A DNA stretch of 64,000 nt from Odoribacter laneus YIT 12061 (GCF_000243215.1 NZ_JH594596.1:2115194-2179193), one strand, 5' to 3'. Shown: positions 1 to 9,048, numbered from the stretch's first letter. Notes: generated by a model not told the origin, from the sequence alone. Translations and numbers: made by a program.

Positions 1-26
1 TGTTGGAATCTTATATTTTTGTCCGT

Positions 27-485
27 ATGAGTGGAAGAAAGAGGATAACTATTGAATTATTCCGGGCGGATACGAATAGCAATTTAGCATTACCTTATGC
101 AGATGAGGGAATACAGGCTGGGTTTCCTAATCCTGCGCAAGATTATTTAGATTTATGCCTGGATTTAAATAAAGAGCTCGTAACCAATCCCCCAGCTACA
201 TTTTACGGACGTGTACGCGGTGATTCTTTAGTCGATGCTGATGTATTAGAAGGTGACGTTCTAATAGTAGATAAATCACTAACTCCTTTGGAAGGCGATC
301 TAGTTGTGGTATTTATTGATGGCGATTTTACATTAAAATTTATACATAAAGATAATGAGGTAATTTGGTTAATACCTGCCAATAGTAAATATAATCCAAT
401 CAAGGTTACAAAGGAAAATGATTTTATGGTTTGGGGAGTGGTTACCTATACAATTCGAGATAACAGGAAGAGGAAAAGGAGATAA
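27..485 (+). CDS. umuD: UmuD-like SOS mutagenesis protein (S24 autoprotease)
   Basis: Partner and regulator of the translesion polymerase encoded next to it; members of this family cleave themselves when RecA is activated by DNA damage. The cleavage site is visible as QAGFPNPAQ near residue 30, the catalytic serine in GRVRGDSL, and the catalytic lysine in FTLKFIH, giving a complete Ser-Lys dyad. The protein is about 152 residues from the ATG chosen here, close to the usual 140. The frame is also open to a TTG at position 3 and the window starts there, so a slightly longer product is possible. It ends one base before the umuC start, so the two genes are translationally linked. Confident. Confidence 0.9.
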   Translation: MSGRKRITIELFRADTNSNLALPYADEGIQAGFPNPAQDYLDLCLDLNKELVTNPPATFYGRVRGDSLVDADVLEGDVLIVDKSLTPLEGDLVVVFIDGDFTLKFIHKDNEVIWLIPANSKYNPIKVTKENDFMVWGVVTYTIRDNRKRKRR

Positions 486-486
486 A

Positions 487-1743
487 ATGTTTTTGTTGGT
501 AGACTGTAATAATTTTTTCGCCTCTTGTGAACGTGTATTTAATCCAGCGCTTCAAAACAAACCCATCGTTGTTTTATCCAATAACGATGGATGTGTAATT
601 GCCCGCTCCAATGAAGCTAAAAAGATCGTTAAAATGGGTGATCCCTATTTTAAGATTAAAGATATACTTCAGGAGAATGAAGTGATTATATTTTCGTCTA
701 ATTATTCTCTTTATGGAGATATGTCTAGACGGGTGATGTTGACGTTAGCCACTTTTGTCAAAGATTTGGAGGTATATTCTATTGATGAGGCTTTTCTCGA
801 TTTAGAAGGATTTGATAAACATTATGATCTTACTGATTATGCTAGAAAAATTATCAGAATAACTACTAAAAATACAGGTATTCCTGTATCTGGTGGTATT
901 GCTGCAACAAAAACACTGGCAAAGGTAGCGAATAAATATGCTAAGAGATATAAGGGCTATAAAGGAATTTGCTTGTTAGATACAGATACTAAAATTCAAA
1001 AAGCCTTAAAATTGTTTGAAATTGGTGATGTTTGGGGAATTGGATACAAATACGATAAAAAATTACAACGTTACGGAATAAAAACTGCATGGGACTTTAT
1101 TAATAAACCGGAAAGTTGGATCCGAACTCAAATGGGGGTTGTCGGTGTACGAACTTGGAAAGAACTTCAAGGAATACGTTGTTTTAATTTGGAATTACCT
1201 CATAGTAAAAAAAGTATATGTACTTCTCGTTCGTTCCCTATAGAAATAACAGATTTTGAAATATTGTATGAAGCAATCGCAAATTTTGCAGCTTCATGTG
1301 GACGTAAACTTAGAGAACAAAAAACGTGTGCTGGAACAGTAACTGTATTTATTCATTCAAATTTTTTTAGAGACGATTTATCCCCCTTCTATCAAACACG
1401 TTCTTTACAATTACCTGTAGCTTCAAACGCTTCTTCTGAGTTAATCATTGCAGCCAAAACAATATTGAAGGGGATTTACCAAAAAGGTTATGCTTTTAAA
1501 AAAGCTGGGGTAATTGTATCTGAATTAATAAAAGAGGATGAGGTACAAGGGAATTTATTCTACCGAATAGACCGTGAAAGAGAACAACGTCTTTATAAAG
1601 TGTTAGACATGCTTAATCGTAAGATTGCGCCTGATGCACTAAAATTGGCCGTTCAGGGAAATGGCAAAAAATGGGCATTGAGCCGGAAATATTTATCGAG
1701 ACGTTACACGACAAGTTGGGATGATTTAATTGAAATCAAATAA
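487..1743 (+). CDS. umuC: UmuC-like Y-family DNA polymerase V subunit
   Basis: Error-prone translesion DNA polymerase acting with processed UmuD at stalled forks. The N-terminus FLLVDCNNFFASCERVFNP carries the first catalytic aspartate, and YSIDEAFLD (about residue 100) carries the second Asp-Glu pair of the Y-family palm. PVSGGIAATKTLAKVANKYAK matches the fingers/palm region, and a helix-hairpin-helix (IGDVWGIGYKYDKKLQRYGI) follows. At 418 residues it is full length. The open frame extends 23 codons upstream into umuD, but the ATG after the umuD stop matches the family start. A short stem (8 bp, TTTAGTAA paired with TTACTAAA) follows at 1748-1774 without a T-run. Such pairs are often carried by mobile regions. 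Confidence 0.95.
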   Translation: MFLLVDCNNFFASCERVFNPALQNKPIVVLSNNDGCVIARSNEAKKIVKMGDPYFKIKDILQENEVIIFSSNYSLYGDMSRRVMLTLATFVKDLEVYSIDEAFLDLEGFDKHYDLTDYARKIIRITTKNTGIPVSGGIAATKTLAKVANKYAKRYKGYKGICLLDTDTKIQKALKLFEIGDVWGIGYKYDKKLQRYGIKTAWDFINKPESWIRTQMGVVGVRTWKELQGIRCFNLELPHSKKSICTSRSFPIEITDFEILYEAIANFAASCGRKLREQKTCAGTVTVFIHSNFFRDDLSPFYQTRSLQLPVASNASSELIIAAKTILKGIYQKGYAFKKAGVIVSELIKEDEVQGNLFYRIDREREQRLYKVLDMLNRKIAPDALKLAVQGNGKKWALSRKYLSRRYTTSWDDLIEIK

Positions 1744-1897
1744 AAGATTTAGTAAGCTTATCGGCTTTACTAAAACGTGGATAATTCTAAGTTGCTTGCA
1801 ACTTTTCGAAAAGCCAACTATCAAGTATATATTACAATATCAAGATATATCGCATTAAAAAATAAATATCAATTATACAGAATATTTAAAATATGAT

Positions 1898-1905
1898 TAT
1901 ATTTG
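1898..1905 (+). promoter_or_regulatory. Probable promoter -7 box (TATATTTG)
   Basis: TATATTTG fits the Bacteroidetes -7 consensus TAnnTTTG and lies 30 nt before the ATG of the small hydrophobic protein gene. No convincing -33 TTTG is visible. Confidence 0.45.
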
Positions 1906-1935
1906 TAAAGCATATTAATCATAAAATTTGAGATT

Positions 1936-2136
1936 ATGGGAAAGATAACTTTTAAAAAAGTATGTAAATACGTTGTAGGAGGTGCTGCCATAGTCACGGG
2001 AGGTGCTTTGATTGCAGCAGCTGCAACTGGTGCGGCCCCATTTGATAGAGGATATACGTGGAGATGTGTCGGCAATAGTATAACGTCGCAAGGTCCAAAC
2101 GTATTAAACAATGTCCTTAAATGGATGAAAGAGTAA
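1936..2136 (+). CDS. Small hydrophobic protein, 66 aa, unknown function
   Basis: No family recognised. A lysine-rich start (MGKITFKKVCKYV) is followed by a Gly/Ala-rich hydrophobic stretch, residues 13-33, containing GGAAIVTGGALIAAA, then a polar tail with one cysteine. It could be a single-pass membrane peptide. The two Gly-Gly pairs and GxxxG-like spacing also recall double-glycine leader peptides or bacteriocin-like peptides, but no transporter or immunity gene is seen beside it. A promoter box upstream and a strong terminator five bases after the stop support a real, monocistronic gene. Confidence 0.55.
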   Translation: MGKITFKKVCKYVVGGAAIVTGGALIAAAATGAAPFDRGYTWRCVGNSITSQGPNVLNNVLKWMKE

Positions 2137-2140
2137 TTAA

Positions 2141-2168
2141 AAAGAGAGTGTCTTACGGCACTCTCTTT
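2141..2168 (+). terminator. Intrinsic terminator of the small hydrophobic protein gene
   Basis: Ten-base-pair perfect stem (AAAGAGAGTG with CACTCTCTTT), loop of eight, ending in a T-run. Confidence 0.85.
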
Positions 2169-2221
2169 TTGATCGTTTAAAGGAAGGAAAATTGAAATTA
2201 TTTTCCCTTTACCAATGAGAC

Positions 2222-2494
2222 TTAATATTTAAATGTCACTCCAATCTGGTTACCTTCACTGTTCAACATATAGTCCACGTAATATAACCGACAATATGTG
2301 CCTTTATATTCTGTCACAAATCCACATCTTAGGATAGCTGCAACTTCTCCGGCCCTTCCTACTTCTAGAACTTTATTAACCGCTGCAATCCCTTTTACAT
2401 TACCTATAATTGCGAAATTTGTACCATTTGATTGTTGTTTATCTCGATTATTCGTACAATAATCGCTTATAAATTTACCACCCTTTATTACCTG
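2222..2494 (-). pseudogene. Start-less 90-codon remnant, unknown family
   Basis: Reading the minus strand gives an open frame from just after a TAG (2495-2497) to TAA at 2222-2224. It has no usable start codon near its beginning. The translation begins QVIKGGKFISDYC and ends NQIGVTFKY, contains three cysteines, and has the look of real coding sequence (mixed polar/hydrophobic periods, GNVKGIAAVNKVLEVG). This suggests the 3' part of a gene that lost its 5' end, or a gene interrupted by the in-frame TAG. No family recognised. Confidence 0.45.
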
Positions 2495-2522
2495 CTAGTA
2501 TAAAAATGTAATTTAAAAATAA

Positions 2523-2592
2523 GGAGACGGATACGGGGGTTATCAAAAGATAATTCAGTGATGCTGAATAAGGCGATTCCCGTACCGTCTCC
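2523..2592 (-). terminator. Large stem-loop ending the SusC/SusD operon
   Basis: Directly after the last gene of the operon. Arms GGAGACGGATACGGG and CCCGTACCGTCTCC pair over about 14 bp with one bulge, and an inner hairpin (ATTCAG/CTGAAT) sits in the loop. On the minus strand it is followed by TTATTTTT. Probably a terminator or 3'-end stabiliser. Confidence 0.65.
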
Positions 2593-2601
2593 AAATAAGG
2601 T

Positions 2602-3045
2602 TTATTTAACTACTACTTTAAATATTTCAGGCAGAATGATAGAGTTATCTTCATTATAGACCAGAATGTCAATAAAATATTCACCTATAGGTATAGAATG
2701 ATTATAGGCGATCTCAATTACGGCTTTACGAACAATGCCGAATTGGGATAAAATATCCTCTGATACATTTTTCCCATATTCATCGCGGATAGTATTTATT
2801 TTGTAATGAATAACCGGTGTCCCGTCAATTCCCTGAATAGGCGAAGATTGATAGGGTTTTTGCAAATTGATTTGTATGCTATCCGATGTATACGGATCTA
2901 ACATAGTTTTTACAACCAATGAATCGGGCGTATAGGCAGCATTTTCCGTATCTAAAAATCCTATTTTTATTTTTTCACAAGAAGAAAAGGTTAATAGGAT
3001 TAAGCAAATAATAAATAAATATTGGTTTTTCATTTTATTACTCAT
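2602..3045 (-). CDS. Small SusCD-operon lipoprotein, 147 aa
   Basis: Last gene of the SusC/SusD operon; it overlaps the upstream FAS1 gene by eight bases. A signal peptide (residues 5-22, hydrophobic) ends in the lipobox TFSSC, so it is predicted to be an outer-membrane or surface lipoprotein. The mature part is beta-rich and ends in a fibronectin/bandwidth-like strand pattern (PIGEYFIDILVYNEDNS). Its size and position resemble the small accessory surface lipoproteins (DUF4843/DUF1735-like) found in such operons, but no family is firmly recognised. Likely an auxiliary ligand-binding or complex-stabilising component. Confidence 0.8.
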   Translation of the reverse strand: MSNKMKNQYLFIICLILLTFSSCEKIKIGFLDTENAAYTPDSLVVKTMLDPYTSDSIQINLQKPYQSSPIQGIDGTPVIHYKINTIRDEYGKNVSEDILSQFGIVRKAVIEIAYNHSIPIGEYFIDILVYNEDNSIILPEIFKVVVK

Positions 3046-3685
3046 TTAAATGAACGACAGGATTTACAAGTAGAAAATCATAATCAAGAGAATGGACTAT
3101 ACCATTATCCGTTTGATGATCGGATGAGGCAATAGAACTCTTAAAACCAGTTTGGATAAAATGGATCGCCAGAATATCAGCACCTATATCTGGTACATCA
3201 TAAAAATCACCATGTATACGATATACTCGTAGTTCTAAATTAGTTAAAGTTGTGCATAGCGAACCTCCTTCATTTGTCCCTTTAATTTCATAATTAAAGG
3301 ATTCCCGCATTCTTCTGCCAGGAATAATATAGGAAAGAATCATTTCACGTGCCATTTCTACAGGAATATCTGAAACTGATTGATATATACGGTTATTTTC
3401 GTTATCCACTGTTTTAAATAAGAATTGATATATAGAGAAATTTGTTGGAGCAAAAAAAGTCAATTCAGGATTGTCTGAAACTTTGCCATCCAATAGAGGT
3501 TCTAATCCTGCATGTTGTATCAATATAACAAGATCGGAATAGTTTTTAGGGTCAGAATTTAGATACTCCCATATTGTTCCGTTAAATACACCATTTGCTT
3601 TACCAGTATCATGAAAATTATCTTCACAACTTACGAAAAGAAATAAAGTAATACTTAGTGCTAAAATAATTGAATATGTTTTCAT
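3038..3685 (-). CDS. Fasciclin (FAS1) domain lipoprotein
   Basis: Lipoprotein signal with lipobox FVSC at about residue 20. The mature region shows FAS1 landmarks: an early helix motif (IWEYLNSDPKNYSDLVILIQHAG), the H1 box (LTFFAPTNFSIYQFL) and the late H2-like box (NGIVHSLDYDFLLVNP). FAS1 proteins mediate protein or glycan adhesion. In Bacteroidetes such lipoproteins often accompany SusC/SusD pairs and probably form part of the surface complex. It lies 18 bases after SusD. The single domain is complete at 215 residues. Confidence 0.85.
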   Translation of the reverse strand: MKTYSIILALSITLFLFVSCEDNFHDTGKANGVFNGTIWEYLNSDPKNYSDLVILIQHAGLEPLLDGKVSDNPELTFFAPTNFSIYQFLFKTVDNENNRIYQSVSDIPVEMAREMILSYIIPGRRMRESFNYEIKGTNEGGSLCTTLTNLELRVYRIHGDFYDVPDIGADILAIHFIQTGFKSSIASSDHQTDNGIVHSLDYDFLLVNPVVHLNE

Positions 3686-3703
3686 TTTGTTTGTTTTAAA
3701 AAA

Positions 3704-5221
3704 TTAGATTCTGAATTGGATTTGCCAATAGACTGTTTGCTTCATGGCAGGATTATTATTAAAAGCGACTTTGGGTAAAGGAAGAAATAAAGCGCCGTTA
3801 AGAACATCTTGTTCAGAAAGAGTAAGGAAATTTCCTTTCAAATTTTTATTATAGGTATGATTACGCATATTATCGAAATAACGGACAAGGCATTGAAAAA
3901 TAAGTTCTTTGTCGCGTTCTAATTGAATAGCTATTCTAAGGTCTCCTTCCTCAGGCGTATAATCATCTACTCCGGCTCTTTGTCGGATTATATTCAGATC
4001 ACTTTTTGCACCGGATAGGTCATTAGTAGCAGCCTTCATTTCTGCTCTAAGTAAAATGATGTCGGCCAAACGAAATATGATCTCATTTGCATCGTAGGTT
4101 TTCATCTGCCCCTTCTTATTACCATCATTGAAGATAATGGGATACCTCCAAATTTGGACATAAGCGGCATCTTGGGTAATAGCAGAAGATTCTTCTGCCA
4201 TTTGTTCAAAATCTTTAAAATAAGCTGTTCTACGTAGATCATTTTTTGAATATAAATTGGCAACCGTAGTGTTATTAATACGGTAATTTCGTTTTGTTGC
4301 AGGTGTTGTATTGGGTTGGATTGGCCAACGTTGAATTGCTCCTGCAATATAACCTGCATAAGATTTGTATTCGCCGAGTAATTCACTATAAGTAATTTCA
4401 AATATGCTTTCTTTAGAATTGCCACGCATGACCTTAGTGCAAACTTCTTCAGGGTTAACAACCAATCCATAATTTGGGTCATTTATAACCGCTGTAGCTG
4501 CTTCTATTCCCTTGGTATAGTACATAGGTTCTTTCCCGAACCCTGCAAGCCATGCGTAGGCATGTGCCAATGTCGCGTTTGCAATTCCTTTACAAGGAAT
4601 TTGTTTATTTGTTATGATGTTACCTTTAGAATCACGTAATTGATCAACAGACGGAAGTAACTGAACAGCCTTTACCAAATCATTAATAATAAAAGAAGCA
4701 ATTTCTTTCCAAGGAGTACGTCCTTTTTGTCCGATATCGTTACTTGAAATTACTAAAGGTGCATCGCCCCATAATCTTATAATTTGGAAATAGGTGTATG
4801 CACGAAGGTAAAGTGCTTGGCCCAAATAAAAATTATATCTGTCCTGAGATAAATTTGCCCGATCAATGTTGTCAATTATTAAATTAGCCTGAGCAATAAT
4901 TTTATATTCATTTGCCCAACTCAATTCCGGCGATGAGGTTGTATAACCGGAGAGATCATTAGATTGACTTTTATTCCATTTAGCCAAACTTAGGTAATCT
5001 AGAAGTATACCTCTATCACGATAATACTGTGTATAACTTCCAATCGCGTCTCGAAAAACTGTATGTAAACCATAGACCGCACTTTCAACATCCTGTTCTG
5101 TTTTCCAAAAATTTATATTAGTTGCAGAAGTTTCGGGTTCTTGTGTTAAAAAGTCATCACAAGACATCTGTATAAAACTAAAGCAGCTTATAATAAGAAA
5201 GAGAATTATTTTTTTCATCAT
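3704..5221 (-). CDS. SusD-like nutrient-binding outer-membrane lipoprotein
   Basis: Lid/ligand-binding lipoprotein that pairs with the SusC transporter upstream. Signal peptide with lipobox QMSC at about residue 20, followed by DDFLTQEPE, the typical start of mature SusD. The family hallmarks LYLRAYTYFQIIRLWGDAPLV (about residues 140-160), ANEIIFRLADIILLRAEMKAATND and the C-terminal RDKELIFQCLVRYFDNMRN are all present. At 505 residues it is full length. It begins eight bases after the SusC stop. Substrate cannot be told: no glycosidase, peptidase or sulfatase lies nearby. Confidence 0.95.
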   Translation of the reverse strand: MMKKIILFLIISCFSFIQMSCDDFLTQEPETSATNINFWKTEQDVESAVYGLHTVFRDAIGSYTQYYRDRGILLDYLSLAKWNKSQSNDLSGYTTSSPELSWANEYKIIAQANLIIDNIDRANLSQDRYNFYLGQALYLRAYTYFQIIRLWGDAPLVISSNDIGQKGRTPWKEIASFIINDLVKAVQLLPSVDQLRDSKGNIITNKQIPCKGIANATLAHAYAWLAGFGKEPMYYTKGIEAATAVINDPNYGLVVNPEEVCTKVMRGNSKESIFEITYSELLGEYKSYAGYIAGAIQRWPIQPNTTPATKRNYRINNTTVANLYSKNDLRRTAYFKDFEQMAEESSAITQDAAYVQIWRYPIIFNDGNKKGQMKTYDANEIIFRLADIILLRAEMKAATNDLSGAKSDLNIIRQRAGVDDYTPEEGDLRIAIQLERDKELIFQCLVRYFDNMRNHTYNKNLKGNFLTLSEQDVLNGALFLPLPKVAFNNNPAMKQTVYWQIQFRI

Positions 5222-5229
5222 CGTATTTT

Positions 5230-8200
5230 TTAAAATTCTTTTGAAATTCCAAACGTAAATTGTCTGGAAACGGGTAACGCATTTGCCCGATCAATGCCCG
5301 TAGCTGGATCGGTGTTCTCAGGATTATTACCTTTATAGTTAGTAATGGTAAATGGGTTTTCAACATTAAAAAAAATCCGGGTGTTATTGAAAATGGATTT
5401 GCGGATCGTATATCCTAAAGTAATAGTTTGACATTGTATGTAGTATACCTTTTGTGCATTAGAAGCTAAGTTGGATGCAAAATTATTTAATCCTACATTA
5501 GCCGCATTACGTGGGAAATCTGCTTTGTCACCGGGGTAACGCCAAAAATGAATTTTATTCAAGTTGTCAATTAAATAGGGCTTCGCTATATCTATTGGAT
5601 TGATTTCTATAGTCGTGCCTAAAGATGCCCATTTAGCAGTATTAAGTATCCATTTTCCAATAACGTAATTAAATAATATATTGAAATCAAAATTTTTATA
5701 TGTTAGATTTGATGAAAATCCTCCTTGTATTGCTGGTTGAGGAGGACCAATATAAATCCGATCATCTGCCAATGAACCATAATTATATATTTGCCCGTTT
5801 CCGTCAACATCCATAATTATCCTATCTCCTTCACGGTAAAAGGCATTTCCGTTTCCTGCGAGATATTTTAGTACGTTGCCATCCCAATAGCGGAATACGT
5901 CATTTTGAGAGTTGTATATACCCCTATCATCGAAAGCATATATACCGTATAGTCCTTTACCAATAATAGATAAATTATTAGCAAACCGAGCATCCGGATT
6001 TTTAAAATCTCGTCCATTTGCACTTCGTGTAAGTATATTCCAGTTTTTAGATATATTAAACCCAATATTTAAATTCAATTTTTCATTTCGGATAAGATCG
6101 GCATGTAATTCTAATTCAAAACCGTAATTATCTACTCCAAACATATTTTGCCAATATCGACGAACAGCTGTATGGGTTCCGGGAACTTCAGGGTTATAGA
6201 GCATTCCTGTGGTTCGTTTGAGATAATAATCTGCTACTGCTGTAAGCCGCCCACCCCAAAAAGAAAAATCAGCACCAATATCATATTGATCGGTTTTTTC
6301 CCATGTCAAATTTCGGTTTTCTAAACCCGAATTCCACTCCATTGTTACTGTTGGCTGGCCCATAAATGGTAAGTACTGTTGAAGCTCTCCAAAAGCAACG
6401 TAAGGAAATTCAAAAATACGTCCTGTTTTTCCGTAAGAAAACCTTAACTTAGCATTATCAAGAAAATTTTTCGACCAATTCATAAAATTTTCCTTTGCTA
6501 TATCCCACGCAACAAAATACGACGGGAACCATGCCCAGCGTACATTTTCTCCGAAGCGACTTGAAGCATCACGGCGAAGGGTTGCGCCAATGAAGTATTT
6601 TTTTGCATAATTATAATTGATACGTCCAAAAATTCCCACCATTGTGGACTTTTGGTAATCTGAAGTAAAATCTTTGAGAGCTCTATTATTATCTGGATCA
6701 TATACACTACCTTGCCAAGGCACATAATGAATTAGATCTGATGCAGCCCGTTTCCCATATCCAGAAATGTTATTACTTTCGTCTTGCTGTAAAGAAAACC
6801 CCAGTAAAGCATCAAAATTATGCACATCATTGAAAGTATGTTGATAAGTCAAAAGATTGTCATTTAATAACATTAAATGACGTGATATTGCGCCAGAACT
6901 ATAAGTTTCTCCATATTCATCTAATTCGGATGGTTTAAATATATTCTGATTATTTTGTACAAAATCTACTGCAACGGATGTTTTAAGCGCAACTCCTTTA
7001 ATAATATTATATGTTAAATCAAAGGAAGAGCGGAGACGATAGACATCATTTTTTTGTAAAGTTTTATCATATCTTTTGGTGAGTTCATCAAATGCAGGTG
7101 TACCTTTTCCCGGTAAAACAGTACTGGTGTTCAAAAGAAAGTCGGGATAAGTAGAATAGTCGTATTCAGATAGATTAAACATATCAATTCCCTTATTTGC
7201 TGCGGCATTATCTTGATAAGATAAATAAAATCTGAAATTACCTTGTAATTTATTAATTGGCTTGAAGCTAAGATTTGAAAAAGCACTTAATCGTCGATGT
7301 CCTGTTTTACGTAATGTACCAGTCTGATCGTAATATCCTAAACCAACTGAATAAGCAATATTTTGCGCACCACCACGCACTTGAAGGTTTGCGTTTATAA
7401 CACGTGCAGGATTAAAATAATAATCAAAGTAATCTGTGCTGTTGTTGTAAAATGGGTTGAGGGAGTCTTGGTAGATTCTCAAAGAAGCTCCATTCCCTTT
7501 ATTCCAAAAGTAATTAAAATCGGCACCATTTTGATAAGCTTCTTCAAAGGACGCTGGATATTTATAAGTATTTGTCTCTTTATCAAAGTATACTGATGCA
7601 TAATTTTCCAAAGCCTCCATCCTGAAAAGTCGCTCTGCATTCCCACCAATGCGGTCGATAAGTTTTGGACGTGCTATAGCTGTATAGCTAAAATTAGCAC
7701 TAATTTGTGCTTTTTGATTATATTTTCCCTGTTTAGTAGTAATCATCACTACACCATTTGCCGCGCGGGAACCGTAGATGGCCGTAGCAGCAGCATCTTT
7801 TAAGACGCTGTAGCTCTCTATGTCGTTTACATTTATAGAGGTTAAGACATTGCCCCCTACACTTAGATTAGTCTCATCGCTTGCTATCACATTATCAATA
7901 ACAATAAGTGGTTGACGACGTTTAGAAAGTCCTAGATCTATATCCCCTCGTATACTTATATCAACGTCTTCGGCTGCTCCTGTAACCTGAGTAATACGAA
8001 CACCTGCTGATTGACCTTTTAAGGCAAGTACAGAATTACCTACAATTCGGTTTTCAAGTTGCTCTGCCTTAATGACAGAAACAGATCCCATCACTTCGTC
8101 TTTACGTTGCGTACCATAACCGACAACGGTTACCTCCTCCAATTCATTCACATCTTCTTGAAGCTGAACTTTCATTACTATTCCAAATTGATATGTTTTT

Positions 8201-8529
8201 GTTAAGGATTTAAATCCAACACAAGAGAATGTAAGTATTCCTTCTGCTTGTGATAACAAAATTGAAAACTCCCCATTGTTATCAGTAGCCGTTCCTATTG
8301 TTCCCATCCTGACCGTTGCGCCAGGTATAGGGAACCCTTTTATATCGATAACTGTACCTTTAATGAGGTATGGAGGCTTGTCTTGAAAGTTTGATATAAC
8401 AGAAAGCTCTGTACTTCCATAAGATGTAAAAAAAGAAAAACATAATAACAAAATGATCTTAAATCCATTTTTTATTTCATGATTTGTTTTTTGAGGCTTA
8501 GACCCCTTATTTTGTGAAAAATGTTTCAT
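5230..8529 (-). CDS. SusC-like TonB-dependent outer-membrane transporter
   Basis: Imports a SusD-captured ligand across the outer membrane using TonB energy. Signal peptide to about residue 42, then a carboxypeptidase-like regulatory domain (IKGTVIDIKGFPIPGATV), the TonB-box region (LEEVTVVGYGTQRKDEVMGSVS), a plug with the SusC signature (SYSVLKDAAATAIYGSRAANGVVMITTKQG, about residues 240-270), and a 22-strand barrel ending in phenylalanine (FGISKEF). 1,099 residues is normal. No STN domain precedes the plug, and no anti-sigma/sigma pair or hybrid two-component sensor lies beside it, so control is probably by other means. A stem-loop in the leader (8569-8610) is a candidate. Confidence 0.96.
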   Translation of the reverse strand: MKHFSQNKGSKPQKTNHEIKNGFKIILLLCFSFFTSYGSTELSVISNFQDKPPYLIKGTVIDIKGFPIPGATVRMGTIGTATDNNGEFSILLSQAEGILTFSCVGFKSLTKTYQFGIVMKVQLQEDVNELEEVTVVGYGTQRKDEVMGSVSVIKAEQLENRIVGNSVLALKGQSAGVRITQVTGAAEDVDISIRGDIDLGLSKRRQPLIVIDNVIASDETNLSVGGNVLTSINVNDIESYSVLKDAAATAIYGSRAANGVVMITTKQGKYNQKAQISANFSYTAIARPKLIDRIGGNAERLFRMEALENYASVYFDKETNTYKYPASFEEAYQNGADFNYFWNKGNGASLRIYQDSLNPFYNNSTDYFDYYFNPARVINANLQVRGGAQNIAYSVGLGYYDQTGTLRKTGHRRLSAFSNLSFKPINKLQGNFRFYLSYQDNAAANKGIDMFNLSEYDYSTYPDFLLNTSTVLPGKGTPAFDELTKRYDKTLQKNDVYRLRSSFDLTYNIIKGVALKTSVAVDFVQNNQNIFKPSELDEYGETYSSGAISRHLMLLNDNLLTYQHTFNDVHNFDALLGFSLQQDESNNISGYGKRAASDLIHYVPWQGSVYDPDNNRALKDFTSDYQKSTMVGIFGRINYNYAKKYFIGATLRRDASSRFGENVRWAWFPSYFVAWDIAKENFMNWSKNFLDNAKLRFSYGKTGRIFEFPYVAFGELQQYLPFMGQPTVTMEWNSGLENRNLTWEKTDQYDIGADFSFWGGRLTAVADYYLKRTTGMLYNPEVPGTHTAVRRYWQNMFGVDNYGFELELHADLIRNEKLNLNIGFNISKNWNILTRSANGRDFKNPDARFANNLSIIGKGLYGIYAFDDRGIYNSQNDVFRYWDGNVLKYLAGNGNAFYREGDRIIMDVDGNGQIYNYGSLADDRIYIGPPQPAIQGGFSSNLTYKNFDFNILFNYVIGKWILNTAKWASLGTTIEINPIDIAKPYLIDNLNKIHFWRYPGDKADFPRNAANVGLNNFASNLASNAQKVYYIQCQTITLGYTIRKSIFNNTRIFFNVENPFTITNYKGNNPENTDPATGIDRANALPVSRQFTFGISKEF

Positions 8530-8568
8530 AATTTTGAATGTTGATTAAATAATAATTATTTGATTAAT

Positions 8569-8610
8569 AAAGAGCGTCTAATGGTTTGAGAGGCCAGCGG
8601 GACGCTCTTT
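8569..8610. promoter_or_regulatory. Stem-loop in the susC leader (attenuator or bidirectional terminator)
   Basis: Ten-base-pair perfect inverted repeat AAAGAGCGTC / GACGCTCTTT about 40 nt before the SusC start. It has T-runs on both strands (TTTTTTT on plus, TTTATT on minus). No plus-strand gene ends here, so a role in the SusC leader, as an early terminator or RNA-binding target, is likely but unproven. Confidence 0.55.
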
Positions 8611-8744
8611 TTTTATAACATTAAGGTGGAGCGCGCGTATTAATAGTTATTAATGCTATTACCTTAATTTTATGTAGAAAATTAAAGTAAATAGAGTAAA
8701 ATATTAGTCGGGTTAATCTCATATAATAATTATAATATTCCAAA

Positions 8745-8764
8745 ATGCTCTACCAGTAGAGCAT
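8745..8764. promoter_or_regulatory. Palindrome, candidate operator of the XRE gene
   Basis: Perfect 8-bp arms ATGCTCTA and TAGAGCAT around CCAG, 45-65 nt upstream of the first XRE regulator start. Position and symmetry suit a dimeric HTH protein. Confidence 0.45.
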
Positions 8765-8808
8765 CAATGATTACAAAAAAATCTTTCATTTACAAATAAT
8801 TGAAAGCT

Positions 8809-9048
8809 ATGAGGCCGAAAGAAAAAACACCCATTCAATTATTTGTAAGTAAACAAGTTAAAACATTACGTGAGGAACGAGGTTTGACACAAGAACAATT
8901 CGCTGAAAATATTAATCGCTCGCGAGTTTTTTTCGCAAATCGGGAAAATCCTCATTGTGCAATGTCTTTTAATTTGGAGATGATTAATACAATTGCGAAA
9001 ACATTTAATGTTTCGCCTAAATATTTTATGCCTGACGAGGGACTGTAA
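8809..9048 (+). CDS. Small XRE-family HTH regulator, 79 aa
   Basis: Single helix-turn-helix DNA-binding protein. VKTLREERGLTQEQFAENIN forms helices 1-2, and the recognition helix region follows at SRVFFANRENPHCAM. The C-terminus FNVSPKYFMPDEGL matches the Bacteroidetes small XRE type. The frame is also open to a TTG nine bases earlier; the ATG is preferred. The paralogue at 9422 aligns over its full length. The recognition segment (NRSRVFFANRENPHCAMS) departs from the common FIGxVE pattern, so it may bind a different site. Probably regulates itself through the palindrome at 8745 and perhaps the divergent SusC operon. Confidence 0.85.
   Translation: MRPKEKTPIQLFVSKQVKTLREERGLTQEQFAENINRSRVFFANRENPHCAMSFNLEMINTIAKTFNVSPKYFMPDEGL

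Noticed and set aside
27-1743. UmuD/UmuC as part of the phage lysis-lysogeny switch
   Set aside because: It lies 10 kb outside the phage gene content, and the phage repressor has its own HTH without a peptidase domain.
4102-4482. Minus-strand ORF inside susD
   Set aside because: Runs in another frame through a clearly coding SusD gene and has no recognisable protein pattern.
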